From the NCBI GenBank assembly GCA_030633305.1, contig DAOVTB010000005.1, forward strand, positions 1-59,037: 59,037 nt of DNA, in the 5' to 3' direction. Positions 1 through 7,449 of the stretch are shown here, one piece after another. The position numbers and the translations under genes are program-made. Positions within the stretch are counted from its first letter, which is position 1. Each line of letters begins with the position of its first letter. The notes beneath the pieces were generated by a model. The model made no database searches. It had not been told where the DNA came from and saw nothing but the letters and a program-made list of their open reading frames with translations. The stretch is from Candidatus Muiribacteriota bacterium. Its GTDB lineage: Bacteria; Muiribacteriota; DAOVTB01.

Positions 1-2
1 AA

Positions 3-1436
3 TTAAAACTAAAAATAATAAGTACGCCTTCAGTTGTTAAATCCAGATTTGAATTATTAATGAATCTGATTAAAAAACTTAAAAAGAAATATACAGAACT
101 TTGTGAAGATATCAGGGGAATTATACTCCAGGTCATACAACTTGAAGGCCAAAGTCTGGATGTATCTGCACTATATAATATTTATTATCATAAAATGATG
201 TCAGCTTTAAGTATTCACAAACAGATAAAATTTTTGCTCATAGAACTTCATGACCTTTTAACTAAAGATCATGTGAACAAACTCTGGATTGGTACAAAGT
301 ACAACGGGATTTTTAGTTATAGTGATACAAATGACGTCTGGATAAATATGAATAAAGACAATACGCCACTTAGGTCTAATGAAATAACAAGTTTGTTCCA
401 GCAAAATGATAGATTGGTATGGATTGGGACTGCAGATGGCGGGTTATATCGATACGGTAATTATGACCTCGGAGAAACAGGGATGAAACCGATTTTGCTT
501 TGCAATGGAGATTTTTTGACTGTTAAAAAATCAGGATTGAATATTTACGGACTTGAAAGGGAAAAAGGCGTTTATCATTATAACGGTGGTACTAAATCGA
601 GTAAATTTATTATTCCATCTGGTGACGGAGGACTTCAATTTTCCGATCTGGAAGTTGATGATGATGCAAATCTATGGGTTGGAACAAAATGTAATGGATT
701 ATTCAAATATGACTGGATAAAATGGAATCAGTTTACAAAAGAAGCAGGAATTCCATCAGAAAATATAGAAAAGATCCATCTTTTGAAGAAAACAAAAACG
801 ATCATGATTTCATGCCATAATGCAGGCCAATTAAGTGAAAGACTTGCGACTTATCACCAGGGTAACTGGGAGAATTACCAGTTTAATTCTATATTAAAAA
901 GATTGCCTCCTAACTCAACATTATACAAGAAGATGAATTGTAGTGGATTTGAGTATGATATTTCTCCTCATAGTGATTTTGGCGTAAATTCATTTCTACA
1001 GATGGATGACAGGATTATCATTGGGACTGATCAGGGAGTATATATTTTTACTGGAGACAGGTTCCATAAGAATAATGGATTTGCACATCTTGTAGGTGGA
1101 GTAATAAATAAAGTTGGAACTGGTCCAGATGGAAAGTTATTATTTGCAACGTATGGGGGAGTAGTTACCCACGATGGCATACATTATGGTTCTTTGAACC
1201 TTAATTTACCGATTCCGGTAATAACCGATTTTGTAAAAGATCAGATAAATCCTGTAAATTTCTGGTTTTCTTCCGGTTTTAAAAAAGATAATGGTCTTCT
1301 GGTTTCATATAATTTCAATAATGGTAACAGCTCTCTTCTCCATTTCAAGTTCATGGTCAGAAAAATCGTTGTTATCTATCCTTATGTATTTATGGCAACG
1401 CCAAAGGGGTTGTACTACATTCGCATAAGCCTATAG
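3..1436 (+). CDS. Two-component-regulator propeller (Reg_prop) protein, 5' end outside window
   Basis: The first internal ATG is at 60, but the frame has no stop back to the window edge, so the N-terminus probably lies outside. The visible part starts with a helical, Lys/Leu-rich stretch. It continues with propeller-blade motifs such as LWIGTKYNGIFSY, VWIGTADGGLYRYG, LWVGTKCNGLFKYD and IIIGTDQGVYIF. In the Reg_prop family these form beta-propellers, usually as sensor modules of hybrid kinases. Here no kinase follows: the gene ends at a TAG that directly touches a palindromic repeat. It is either a stand-alone propeller protein or the C-terminal part of a larger one. The family assignment is good; the ligand is unknown. 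Confidence 0.6.
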   Translation, partial: LKLKIISTPSVVKSRFELLMNLIKKLKKKYTELCEDIRGIILQVIQLEGQSLDVSALYNIYYHKMMSALSIHKQIKFLLIELHDLLTKDHVNKLWIGTKYNGIFSYSDTNDVWINMNKDNTPLRSNEITSLFQQNDRLVWIGTADGGLYRYGNYDLGETGMKPILLCNGDFLTVKKSGLNIYGLEREKGVYHYNGGTKSSKFIIPSGDGGLQFSDLEVDDDANLWVGTKCNGLFKYDWIKWNQFTKEAGIPSENIEKIHLLKKTKTIMISCHNAGQLSERLATYHQGNWENYQFNSILKRLPPNSTLYKKMNCSGFEYDISPHSDFGVNSFLQMDDRIIIGTDQGVYIFTGDRFHKNNGFAHLVGGVINKVGTGPDGKLLFATYGGVVTHDGIHYGSLNLNLPIPVITDFVKDQINPVNFWFSSGFKKDNGLLVSYNFNNGNSSLLHFKFMVRKIVVIYPYVFMATPKGLYYIRISL

Positions 1437-1560
1437 CCTGCGTCCTGAATGAGCGAATCTTGAATTTTTATGCATTCGTCTAAACCTCAACGCACGTTTG
1501 TGCGCCTCCGGTTTATCCAAATACATAAAAATCCAACCTTCATCTCATTCAGAACGCAGG
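1437..1560 (+). repeat. Nested-hairpin repeat, family A copy 1
   Basis: This imperfect palindrome begins on the base after the TAG of the propeller gene. The outer arms CCTGCGTCCTGAATGAG and CTCATTCAGAACGCAGG differ at one pair. A middle stem follows, and an inner hairpin has stem CGCAC/GTGCG with loop GTTT. The whole element could fold into one long hairpin in RNA or a cruciform in DNA. Related copies lie at 3961-4087 and 5963-6086. Confidence 0.85.
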
Positions 1561-1622
1561 TAGGGGTGAAAAATAAAAAAAAGAAAGAATAAAAAAGAAA
1601 AATCTCACACGAAGGCAGGGGA

Positions 1623-1793
1623 CAAAATAGTCAATATAAAAGGGGTAAGAAGTGAGTTTTGTGAACTTGAAGTTCAAGTTCATGAAAGTTACCCTGACCC
1701 CAGCGCCAGATAACTTTAACCTGCCAATTTTAGTAAAATGATACGACCCCAGCGCCAGATAACTTTATTCCACCCAAATTAGTAAAATGGTAC
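1623..1793 (+). repeat. Intergenic repeat family B, copy 1 plus partial copy
   Basis: Shared landmarks with the other copies are AATATAAAAGGGGTAAG near 1632, an internal arm pair GAACTTGAA/TTCAAGTTC, and GACCCCAGCGCCAGATAACT. The GACCCCAGCGCCAGATAACT segment occurs twice (near 1695 and 1745), each time followed by a TTAGTAAAATG-like tail, so the 3' half is duplicated. Related copies are at 6128-6210 and, inverted, at 45085-45214 and 46859-46989. Confidence 0.75.
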
Positions 1794-1893
1794 AGATTGC
1801 AAAATATTGGAAGTAGCGTACAACCCTCCTAAAGCAATAGCAAAAAAAAGGTTTTACCATGAAGATCATGAAGGAAAAAATAGCAAATAATGT

Positions 1894-1916
1894 AGGGACA
1901 GGCCCCCGTGCCTGTC
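1894..1916. repeat. GC-rich hairpin repeat
   Basis: The arms GGACAGGC and GCCTGTCC (8 bp, perfect) enclose CCCCGT, preceded by TGTAGG. The TGTAGGG lead-in is shared with the element at 42403-42436, which places it in the same loose family. No T-run follows, so it is not a clear terminator. Confidence 0.6.
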
Positions 1917-1925
1917 CAATTTAAT

Positions 1926-1952
1926 GTCATTACCCGACTTAATCGGGTAATC
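1926..1952 (+). repeat. GTCAT palindromic repeat, family C copy 1
   Basis: GTC is followed by the stem ATTACCCGA, loop CTTAA and stem TCGGGTAAT, a perfect 9-bp hairpin. It belongs to a family of five palindromes in this window that keep the GTCAT lead and a CTTGA-like loop while the stem sequence changes. Confidence 0.75.
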
Positions 1953-1970
1953 TATTTCATCCACATAAGA

Positions 1971-2006
1971 AAAGGACGGATTTGGAATCTGCCCCTACGA
2001 TATTTA
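1971..2006 (-). repeat. GTAGGGGC hairpin repeat, reverse copy
   Basis: On the minus strand this reads GTAGGGGCAGATTCC followed by AAATCCGTCC. It is nearly the same as the terminator hairpin at 42403-42424, with two changes in the arms, so the two are copies of one dispersed element. Confidence 0.6.
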
Positions 2007-2098
2007 TCTTTTTACTTTGTCTATCTGTGGTTCAATTCTTCTTCATGACCTTCATGATCTAATCTTTTTATCCGTGCCTCTGTCCCTTTATGTGACCA

Positions 2099-2180
2099 AT
2101 CTACTTTCTTTTCCTCTGCGACCTCAGCGCTCTCTGCGCGAGATCTTTCTTTTTTTAACTCTGTGTTCTGTGGTGAATTT
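2099..2180. repeat. Degenerate TCAGCGCTCTCTGCGCGAG-type repeat, family D
   Basis: The segment carries CTCTGCGACCTCAGCGC, CTCTGCGCGAGA and TCTGTGTTCTGTGGTGA in a row. The same wording recurs at 45216-45286, 46984-47065 and, as fragments, at 46810-46832, 32765-32788 and 44988-45007. These pieces carry no open gene and look like decaying non-coding repeats. Confidence 0.6.
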
Positions 2181-3019
2181 TATCTTTTCTTTTCCTTCTT
2201 TCTTTGTGTGATGTATTCCAGTAAAGAAGGTTTAAGCGCATCATAGTCAATAACTTTACTGATACAATCAAAGCCTTCCTTGAGATGATTTGGGTGATGA
2301 GCATCGACATTTATGATCATTGGTATCTTGAGATCAACACATTTTTCAATTATCCAGTTGCTTGGATAAAATTCACGTGTCCAGCCCCTATAATATCCAC
2401 GAGTGTTTATTTCGACAATAGTTCCTGAAGTTTTAATCGCATCAAGTGTTTCAATGATTTCATCTTTGTACCATGTTGTGTCTTCATCAAAAAAATGAAG
2501 TTTCTGGTTAAATTTTTTGATGATATCCATATGACCAAGAATATCAGGAGCATATTTTAAAACCATTTCACGTATTGTATGATAATAATCATGAATAAGG
2601 TTCTGGACGTTTCCATCATAGATATTTTCAATTTCTTTAATGAATTTTTCTGGTTTTTCATCTATTGAGATAAAGTGCCCCAAAGTTTTATTATATACAA
2701 AATGTACTGAACCTAATGTGTAATCGAGTTCAGGGGAATTGAACCAGTCATAGTTTTCATGACCGCTTATATGGTCTATTTCAAGACCAGTAAGGATCTG
2801 TATATCTGATTTGTATTTGTTTTTAAGGCGATTTATTTCTGAAAAGTAATTTTCTACAATATCAATTTTCATGATACTGCATTCATCGTTTTTATATGGA
2901 GCATGAGATGAAAATCCAAGTTCTTTATATTCCAGTTCTATCGCTTTAATAACGACTAATTCAGGTTCTGTACAACCATCACAGAATTTTGAATGTGTAT
3001 GATAATTTGAAGATAACAT
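2180..3019 (-). CDS. PHP-domain phosphatase, histidinol-phosphatase (HisK) type
   Basis: The product is 279 residues. The metal-binding PHP motifs are in order: NYHTHSKFCDG near the N-terminus, FSSHAPY, GLEIDH, GSVHFV, LGHMDII and NVDAHHPNHL. These histidines and acids bind a trinuclear metal site in HisK-type phosphatases. I chose the ATG at 3019 because AAGGAGA lies seven bases upstream; upstream in-frame starts would run into the kinase gene. It follows the PfkB kinase gene after 22 bases and is probably co-transcribed with it. No other histidine-synthesis gene is near, so the natural substrate could be another phosphorylated metabolite. Fold assignment firm, substrate open. Confidence 0.8.
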   Translation of the reverse strand: MLSSNYHTHSKFCDGCTEPELVVIKAIELEYKELGFSSHAPYKNDECSIMKIDIVENYFSEINRLKNKYKSDIQILTGLEIDHISGHENYDWFNSPELDYTLGSVHFVYNKTLGHFISIDEKPEKFIKEIENIYDGNVQNLIHDYYHTIREMVLKYAPDILGHMDIIKKFNQKLHFFDEDTTWYKDEIIETLDAIKTSGTIVEINTRGYYRGWTREFYPSNWIIEKCVDLKIPMIINVDAHHPNHLKEGFDCISKVIDYDALKPSLLEYITQRKKEKKR

Positions 3020-3041
3020 TATGTTCTCCTTGGAATAGGCA

Positions 3042-3938
3042 TTATTCATTGAGAAATTTTCTAACTTCACTAAGCGTAGGTAAACCATCCCGAGCACTAA
3101 GTTTAGTACAGCTCAGAGCAGCAACTGCAGAGGCGAAATTTACTGATTCTGATATTCCCAGATTATTTAAAATTGCATAGATCATTCCGCCATTGAATGC
3201 ATCTCCTGCTCCTGTAGAATCAACAATTGAATCTTGCTGATATGCTGGAAATATCCTTACATTTCCTTTTTGTTGTATGATACAACCTTGCTGACCCAGT
3301 GTGATTCCCATTATTTCGTTTTTAAATGTGCTTAAAGCCATAATCATTTTTACGGGATCAGTTTCTCCTGTAAGATCTTCAGCCCGATCTTTTGAAAAAA
3401 ATAAATAATCTGCCTGATGAAGAAGATCATGATTTTCAGTAATCTCGCCACCAGCATCGACGTAAATTTTAATATTTGATTTTTTTACCATTTCAGCAGC
3501 TTTTAAACATGCTTCATAATGTCTAAGATCGAAATGGAGTATACGCGCTGATTGTATATAATCAATTTTTAGATCATTTTCAGTAAGTTTTGAAACTGTA
3601 CCTCTATGTCGAAAAATAGTCCTTTTTCCAGAAGTTAATTCACTAAAACAGAATGCAACCTGAGATGTACTTTCTTTTTCTATAATAAGATGGGAAATAT
3701 CAATTTTTTCCTGTTCTAATGAAGAAACAATCAGTTTTCCAAAATGATCATCACTGCATACGCTGATAAATCCTGTATTAAGACCGAGCTTTTTACAGGC
3801 AACCATTGTATTTGCTGATGAACCTCCGCCACGGATTATAAGATCGTCAACGATTCCTTTTGAATCCCATTCAGGGTATTTGTCAATTTGACTGCAAAAA
3901 TCGGTTGAAGCCGAGCCTATCCCTATCACATCTAACAT
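3042..3938 (-). CDS. PfkB/ribokinase-family carbohydrate kinase
   Basis: The product is 298 residues, the usual family length. It starts MLDVIGIGSASTDF, has the RGGGSSANTM substrate-binding region near residue 36, and ends with the PfkB signature DSTGAGDAFNGG, whose aspartate is the catalytic base. It should phosphorylate a sugar or nucleoside at the expense of ATP in the cytosol. The frame is open upstream to 4061, but those extra 41 codons are nested-hairpin repeat sequence, so the ATG at 3938 is the better start. No good ribosome site precedes it; a TATACT box 9-14 bases upstream could mean a very short leader. Substrate not readable from sequence. Confidence 0.82.
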   Translation of the reverse strand: MLDVIGIGSASTDFCSQIDKYPEWDSKGIVDDLIIRGGGSSANTMVACKKLGLNTGFISVCSDDHFGKLIVSSLEQEKIDISHLIIEKESTSQVAFCFSELTSGKRTIFRHRGTVSKLTENDLKIDYIQSARILHFDLRHYEACLKAAEMVKKSNIKIYVDAGGEITENHDLLHQADYLFFSKDRAEDLTGETDPVKMIMALSTFKNEIMGITLGQQGCIIQQKGNVRIFPAYQQDSIVDSTGAGDAFNGGMIYAILNNLGISESVNFASAVAALSCTKLSARDGLPTLSEVRKFLNE

Positions 3939-3960
3939 AGTTATCAAGTATAGCATAACT

Positions 3961-4087
3961 AGCCCGCATATTGCATGAGCGAATCTTGAAATTTTCTGCA
4001 TCAGTTCAAGCTTGCGACGTATAAAAATACGCCTCAGCATGTCCAGACTGGAAAATTCCAACCTTCATCTCATGCAATATGCGGGTT
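3961..4087 (+). repeat. Nested-hairpin repeat, family A copy 2
   Basis: The outer arms CCCGCATATTGCATGAG and CTCATGCAATATGCGGG pair perfectly over 17 bp, although they differ in sequence from the arms of copies 1 and 3. The inner hairpin is CGTAT/ATACG with loop AAAA. The blocks GAATCTTGAA (left) and CCAACCTTCATCTCAT (right) are shared with the other copies. The element lies directly upstream of the PfkB gene start. Confidence 0.88.
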
Positions 4088-4191
4088 GGGAAGTTTAAAA
4101 ATAAAATACGATGAGATCAGCTAGTAAAAAAAACTTGACACTATTACAGAATGTATACAACAATTATTGTATAGAATGAAGCGATGTATTT

Positions 4192-4220
4192 TTGACTTGA
4201 TTTTTTTGGGAATGTACTAT
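4192..4220 (+). promoter_or_regulatory. Sigma-70-type promoter of the Cys-rich exported protein gene
   Basis: TTGACT (4192-4197) and TACTAT (4215-4220) are separated by 17 bases. The start codon lies 29 bases downstream with TAAGGAG in between. A second TTGACA at 4135 has no well-placed partner. Confidence 0.6.
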
Positions 4221-4249
4221 TTTAAAATCATGAGTAAGGAGTAAAGAGT

Positions 4250-5962
4250 ATGGTTAAAGCGATTTCATTGGTATTGATCTTTATGATGATTTTTACAGTA
4301 ACTAATCTGTTTTGTCAGGAAACTGATCTGGATGTTTCGCGTGAAAAAACACGTGGACTTTTTGGAGGAAGACGGTTTTCGGGAAGTAGCTGTCAACCGA
4401 AAACAACTTGTGGAAGTGGAACTAGAATTTTTGGAAATACGTGTAGGCCAAAAACAACTTGTGGTGGAAGTACTTCAACCAATACATGTGGTCCAAAAAT
4501 TACCTGGGGTAATATAATAAAGAAAATATGGGGTGGTGGAGACAATACAAATGATAACATTACCACTAATAATACTAATACCTGGAACAATGATAACAAC
4601 TCTTTCCAGATAAGTAACAATAGTCCGGTATGGAATAATAGTGGAAGTTCCTGTCCATATTCTAGTGGCAGTACATGTAGTACTGGAAAAACTTGTGTTG
4701 GAAGTAATTGTAATGTACAGCAAACATCTAATTCATGCGGTTCAGGTTCCTGTACAGGATACAGCAGTGGCAGTTGCTATGGAGGTTCATGTCAGCCAGG
4801 TGGATTTACAACGAATCTTAATATGAATACCAACTCTTATACAAGAAATACCTCTGCAAGTAATTCCTGGAATGTAGCACCAGTCCAAAATTTAACCAGT
4901 GTTCTCGGTGGGAATCAACAGGTAGCTCTTGCAAATGTAACAAGTGGACAGGGTATCAATGTTAATTCCAATGTAAAATGGGATGTAAATACAAATCCAC
5001 CAGTATCAACACCAACAACAGTATCAACACCAACAACAGGAACTACTACTACAGCTGGAACAACAACTCCAGTTTCTGGAACTACACCAGGTATGGTTCC
5101 AAGTGTACCAATCATTCCACTTCCATTGCCGCCTCCAGGCTCAGCAACAGGTGGAACTGTTTCAATTCCAGGTGGTTCAATAAATATTCCTGGTGTTGGA
5201 ACGATAAATCTTCCGGCAAATGGCGTTTCAATTAACCTGCCATCTGGGATTTCTATTAGTAATGGTCAAATAAAAGTTAATGGTGGAAATATAAATATTC
5301 CCAGTGGTATTTCGCTAACTATTCCTTCTGGAGGAGTATCGGTGAAATTACCTGCTGGAGTCAATGTGAGTAGCACCGGAATGGTTACAGTACCTGGCGG
5401 AGTGTTAAATATTCCAAATGTCGGAAATGTAAATATCCCAAATGGAATCCAATTGCCGACAGGAGCAACTGTCAATAATGGTCAATTGACAATACCAGCT
5501 GGAACAACTATTAAAGTTCCTACAGGAATATCTGTAACAGTTCCTCCAGGTGGAGCAACAGCTAATTTACCCGCTGGAGTCCAAATTGGTAACAATGGAC
5601 AGGTAACTATTCCCGGAGTAGGAACTGTCAATGTAGCAGGCGGTACAGTTACAACAGGAGCAGGCGGAACAGTTGTTAATGTTCCTGGAACAACCACACC
5701 AGTTACCACTCCTGGAACAACCACACCCGGAACAGTTGTTACAGCTCCACCAACAGTTCCAATAGTTCCTTTACCACCACAGAATATTCCTGGAAATACT
5801 GGTGGAGGAAATGCAGGTGCCATTATTGGAGCAATTGGTCAGAATCTTAATAATGGCAGTGGTTTATTAAATACAGGTTTTGGAATTGCCAGTGGCGTTT
5901 TAGGTGTTACAGGAAATGGAAATTTGAGTGGGATCTTTGGATCAATAGCTAGTTTATTTTAA
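4250..5962 (+). CDS. Exported Cys/Asn-rich protein with IP-rich beta-type repeats
   Basis: The product is 570 residues. A signal peptide (about 1-23, ending LFCQET) precedes a Cys-rich block with three related units around QPKTTCGSG, RPKTTCGG and GPKITWG. An Asn/Ser-rich, Cys-dotted stretch follows, then a Thr/Pro linker, then three irregular units of about 50-60 residues dominated by motifs such as INIPGVGTINLP and VTVPGGVLNIP. The last 60 residues are Gly/Asn-rich. Regular I-P-G spacing suggests a stacked beta (solenoid-like) fold, which is inference. The start is supported by TAAGGAG. No known family is recognised; a surface or matrix protein is the simplest reading. The stop codon touches a nested-hairpin repeat. 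Confidence 0.75.
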   Translation: MVKAISLVLIFMMIFTVTNLFCQETDLDVSREKTRGLFGGRRFSGSSCQPKTTCGSGTRIFGNTCRPKTTCGGSTSTNTCGPKITWGNIIKKIWGGGDNTNDNITTNNTNTWNNDNNSFQISNNSPVWNNSGSSCPYSSGSTCSTGKTCVGSNCNVQQTSNSCGSGSCTGYSSGSCYGGSCQPGGFTTNLNMNTNSYTRNTSASNSWNVAPVQNLTSVLGGNQQVALANVTSGQGINVNSNVKWDVNTNPPVSTPTTVSTPTTGTTTTAGTTTPVSGTTPGMVPSVPIIPLPLPPPGSATGGTVSIPGGSINIPGVGTINLPANGVSINLPSGISISNGQIKVNGGNINIPSGISLTIPSGGVSVKLPAGVNVSSTGMVTVPGGVLNIPNVGNVNIPNGIQLPTGATVNNGQLTIPAGTTIKVPTGISVTVPPGGATANLPAGVQIGNNGQVTIPGVGTVNVAGGTVTTGAGGTVVNVPGTTTPVTTPGTTTPGTVVTAPPTVPIVPLPPQNIPGNTGGGNAGAIIGAIGQNLNNGSGLLNTGFGIASGVLGVTGNGNLSGIFGSIASLF

Positions 5963-6086
5963 TCTGCGTCCTGAATGAGGGAATCTTGAAATATATTTGA
6001 ATCAGTCCAAATCTCAACGTACATTAGTACGCCTCGGTTTGGCCAGATACAAAATATTCCAACCTTCATCTCATTCAAAACACAGA
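5963..6086 (+). repeat. Nested-hairpin repeat, family A copy 3
   Basis: The element begins on the base after the TAA of the preceding gene. The outer arms CTGCGTCCTGAATGAG and CTCATTCAAAACACAG pair with three G-T-type differences. The inner hairpin is CGTAC/GTACG with loop ATTA, flanked by CTCAA and CCTC as in copy 1. Confidence 0.85.
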
Positions 6087-6127
6087 AGAAGAGTAAAAAA
6101 ATGTTAAATACTAAATACCAATATAGA

Positions 6128-6210
6128 TGGGGTCACATGGAACTTTTGTGAACTTGAAGTCCAAGTTCATGAAAGTTGCTTTGACCCCTGCGCCAGATAA
6201 GTTATTTCCA
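6128..6210 (+). repeat. Intergenic repeat family B, copy 2
   Basis: It matches copy 1 through TTTTGTGAACTTGAAGT, TTCATGAAAGTT and GACCCCTGCGCCAGATAA, with substitutions. It sits right behind a family A repeat, the same order as at 1437-1793. Confidence 0.75.
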
Positions 6211-6316
6211 TCAAATATTGTATAGAAGTATATTGCATCACAGTCTGATTCCCGTCCCTTTATAATTGAAAAAAGAATAATAAATTTTTTATTTTTGAAA
6301 TGCGGTATAAAATGTA

Positions 6317-6772
6317 ATGAAAGTTAAAAAAATAAAAGTAACGGAATTTACCCATAGAATCATTATTGGTGAAAATGAAAATAATGAAAAAATATTTGAT
6401 ATTGAATTGATCATCAATGATATGGAACCGGCAGAGCTGCTTGGTTTACCGGGGAAATTTTACTTTGATCTATATTATTTTCTGGAAAGTATAAAGCATG
6501 AAAACGAGAGGAATTTTATTTTTTCATGTGATTGTGGTGACCCCGGTTGTGGCGGATGGGATGAAGGTATACTTTTGACTGTAAATAAGGATAATGTGAA
6601 CTGGTATATTGATGAAAAAATTGATGGAGCTGTAGAGTTGATTTTTCCTTTAAGTCTTTATAAAAGTTTTACTGATAATCTTAAAAACAGTTTGAAAAAA
6701 GTTTTGCTGAAAGATCCTGAAATTTTTTTTGACCGTGGATGTGGTGAAAAACTTTCAAGCTTTAATATCTGA
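6317..6772 (+). CDS. Conserved-looking hypothetical protein with CDCGDPGCGG motif
   Basis: The product is 151 residues, acidic, without signal peptide or membrane segment, so it is probably cytosolic. A central FSCDCGDPGCGGWDEG stretch (about residues 69-84) has three closely spaced cysteines, which could bind a metal. The rest alternates beta-type segments with a helical C-terminus. I do not recognise a named family. The start follows a TATAAA box by only a few bases and has no clear ribosome site, so the leader may be very short. Its 3' end overlaps the convergent gene by 11 bases. Confidence 0.55.
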   Translation: MKVKKIKVTEFTHRIIIGENENNEKIFDIELIINDMEPAELLGLPGKFYFDLYYFLESIKHENERNFIFSCDCGDPGCGGWDEGILLTVNKDNVNWYIDEKIDGAVELIFPLSLYKSFTDNLKNSLKKVLLKDPEIFFDRGCGEKLSSFNI

Positions 6773-7418
6773 CTTGTTCTTTTAATCTAGAAGTTTTAAA
6801 AAGCCTTATTTTTTTCTTTGTATCAGAATCAATTGTAGTTATCTCAAAAGAATATTGGAATCCATATCCCAGTTCTTCCCATTTTATGATGTTTTCCGGT
6901 CTTTTTCTAAGTGCTTTAATATCATCTGGGTAGAATTTTTCATAAGTTTCAAATGGTTTTTTTATTAATGCAGAAGCAATGTCTTTAAAGGCATTTACCA
7001 ATTCATCAACTTTAAATTCCATTGATTGTTTTCTGGAAATATATATCTGCCCGCGGCCAATTCCTCTGCCCATATTACTTCTTCTGCTCATATGTATTTC
7101 AAAGGATACATTGTTGAGTTTTTTAAAACCAAATGTCTGATAGTTGAAAAGTTTTTTCTTTGGTATGACCAGGACATAGGTTAAATATCTGATCCTGTTA
7201 AACCAGTATCTGTCACGCCAACTGTATCTTAAAACAGTTCTAGCTCTTCTTAAAACATTATCCAAGCTACGGTCCACTGAACTACCGTATTCGATTTTTC
7301 CCCAGACCATAATATACTCTTCATAATTGCTATCAGGCAGATCAAAAAACTCAGCACTTGCATTCAGGTTTGAAAGTAGTATAAATATTGCGAATATAAG
7401 CGAAAATGTTTTCTTCAT
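6762..7418 (-). CDS. Exported hypothetical protein
   Basis: The product is 218 residues with a clear signal peptide (MKKTFSLIFAIFILLSNLN, cleavage probably after ASA). The mature part is basic and Arg/Tyr-rich (for example RRARTVLRYSWRDRYWFNR), with no Cys and no recognised domain. It lies 31 bases beyond the ABC-F start, where transcription would enter only from its own promoter. It overlaps the convergent 151-residue gene by 11 bases. A periplasmic location is inferred from the signal peptide; function unknown. Confidence 0.6.
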   Translation of the reverse strand: MKKTFSLIFAIFILLSNLNASAEFFDLPDSNYEEYIMVWGKIEYGSSVDRSLDNVLRRARTVLRYSWRDRYWFNRIRYLTYVLVIPKKKLFNYQTFGFKKLNNVSFEIHMSRRSNMGRGIGRGQIYISRKQSMEFKVDELVNAFKDIASALIKKPFETYEKFYPDDIKALRKRPENIIKWEELGYGFQYSFEITTIDSDTKKKIRLFKTSRLKEQVRY

Positions 7419-7449
7419 CTAATTATATTTCACCCTTAAAATACTTATT

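Larger units (their letters stand above)
1561..2179. other. Gene-free repeat island
   Basis: No credible gene is seen in these 619 bases. They hold a family B repeat (1623-1741) with a partial second copy (1744-1793), a GC-rich hairpin (1894-1916), a GTCAT palindrome (1926-1952), a copy of the GGCGGATTCCAAATCC element (1971-2006) and a decayed ACCTCAGCGCTCTCTGCGCG-type repeat (2099-2180). A 64-codon reading frame across 2017-2211 runs through these repeats and is rejected as a gene. Confidence 0.7.

Noticed and set aside
2017-2211. 64-codon reading frame on the plus strand
   Set aside because: It consists of family D repeat sequence and the 3' end of the PHP gene on the other strand; no ribosome site and no protein-like features.
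3939-4061. 41-codon N-terminal extension of the PfkB kinase
   Set aside because: The extension translates the family A repeat and the kinase fold starts at MLDVIGIG (3938).
1437-6086. Integron attC sites as an explanation for the family A hairpins
   Set aside because: The length and position after stop codons fit, but the ends lack the required GTTRRRY/RYYYAAC core sites and no integrase is seen.
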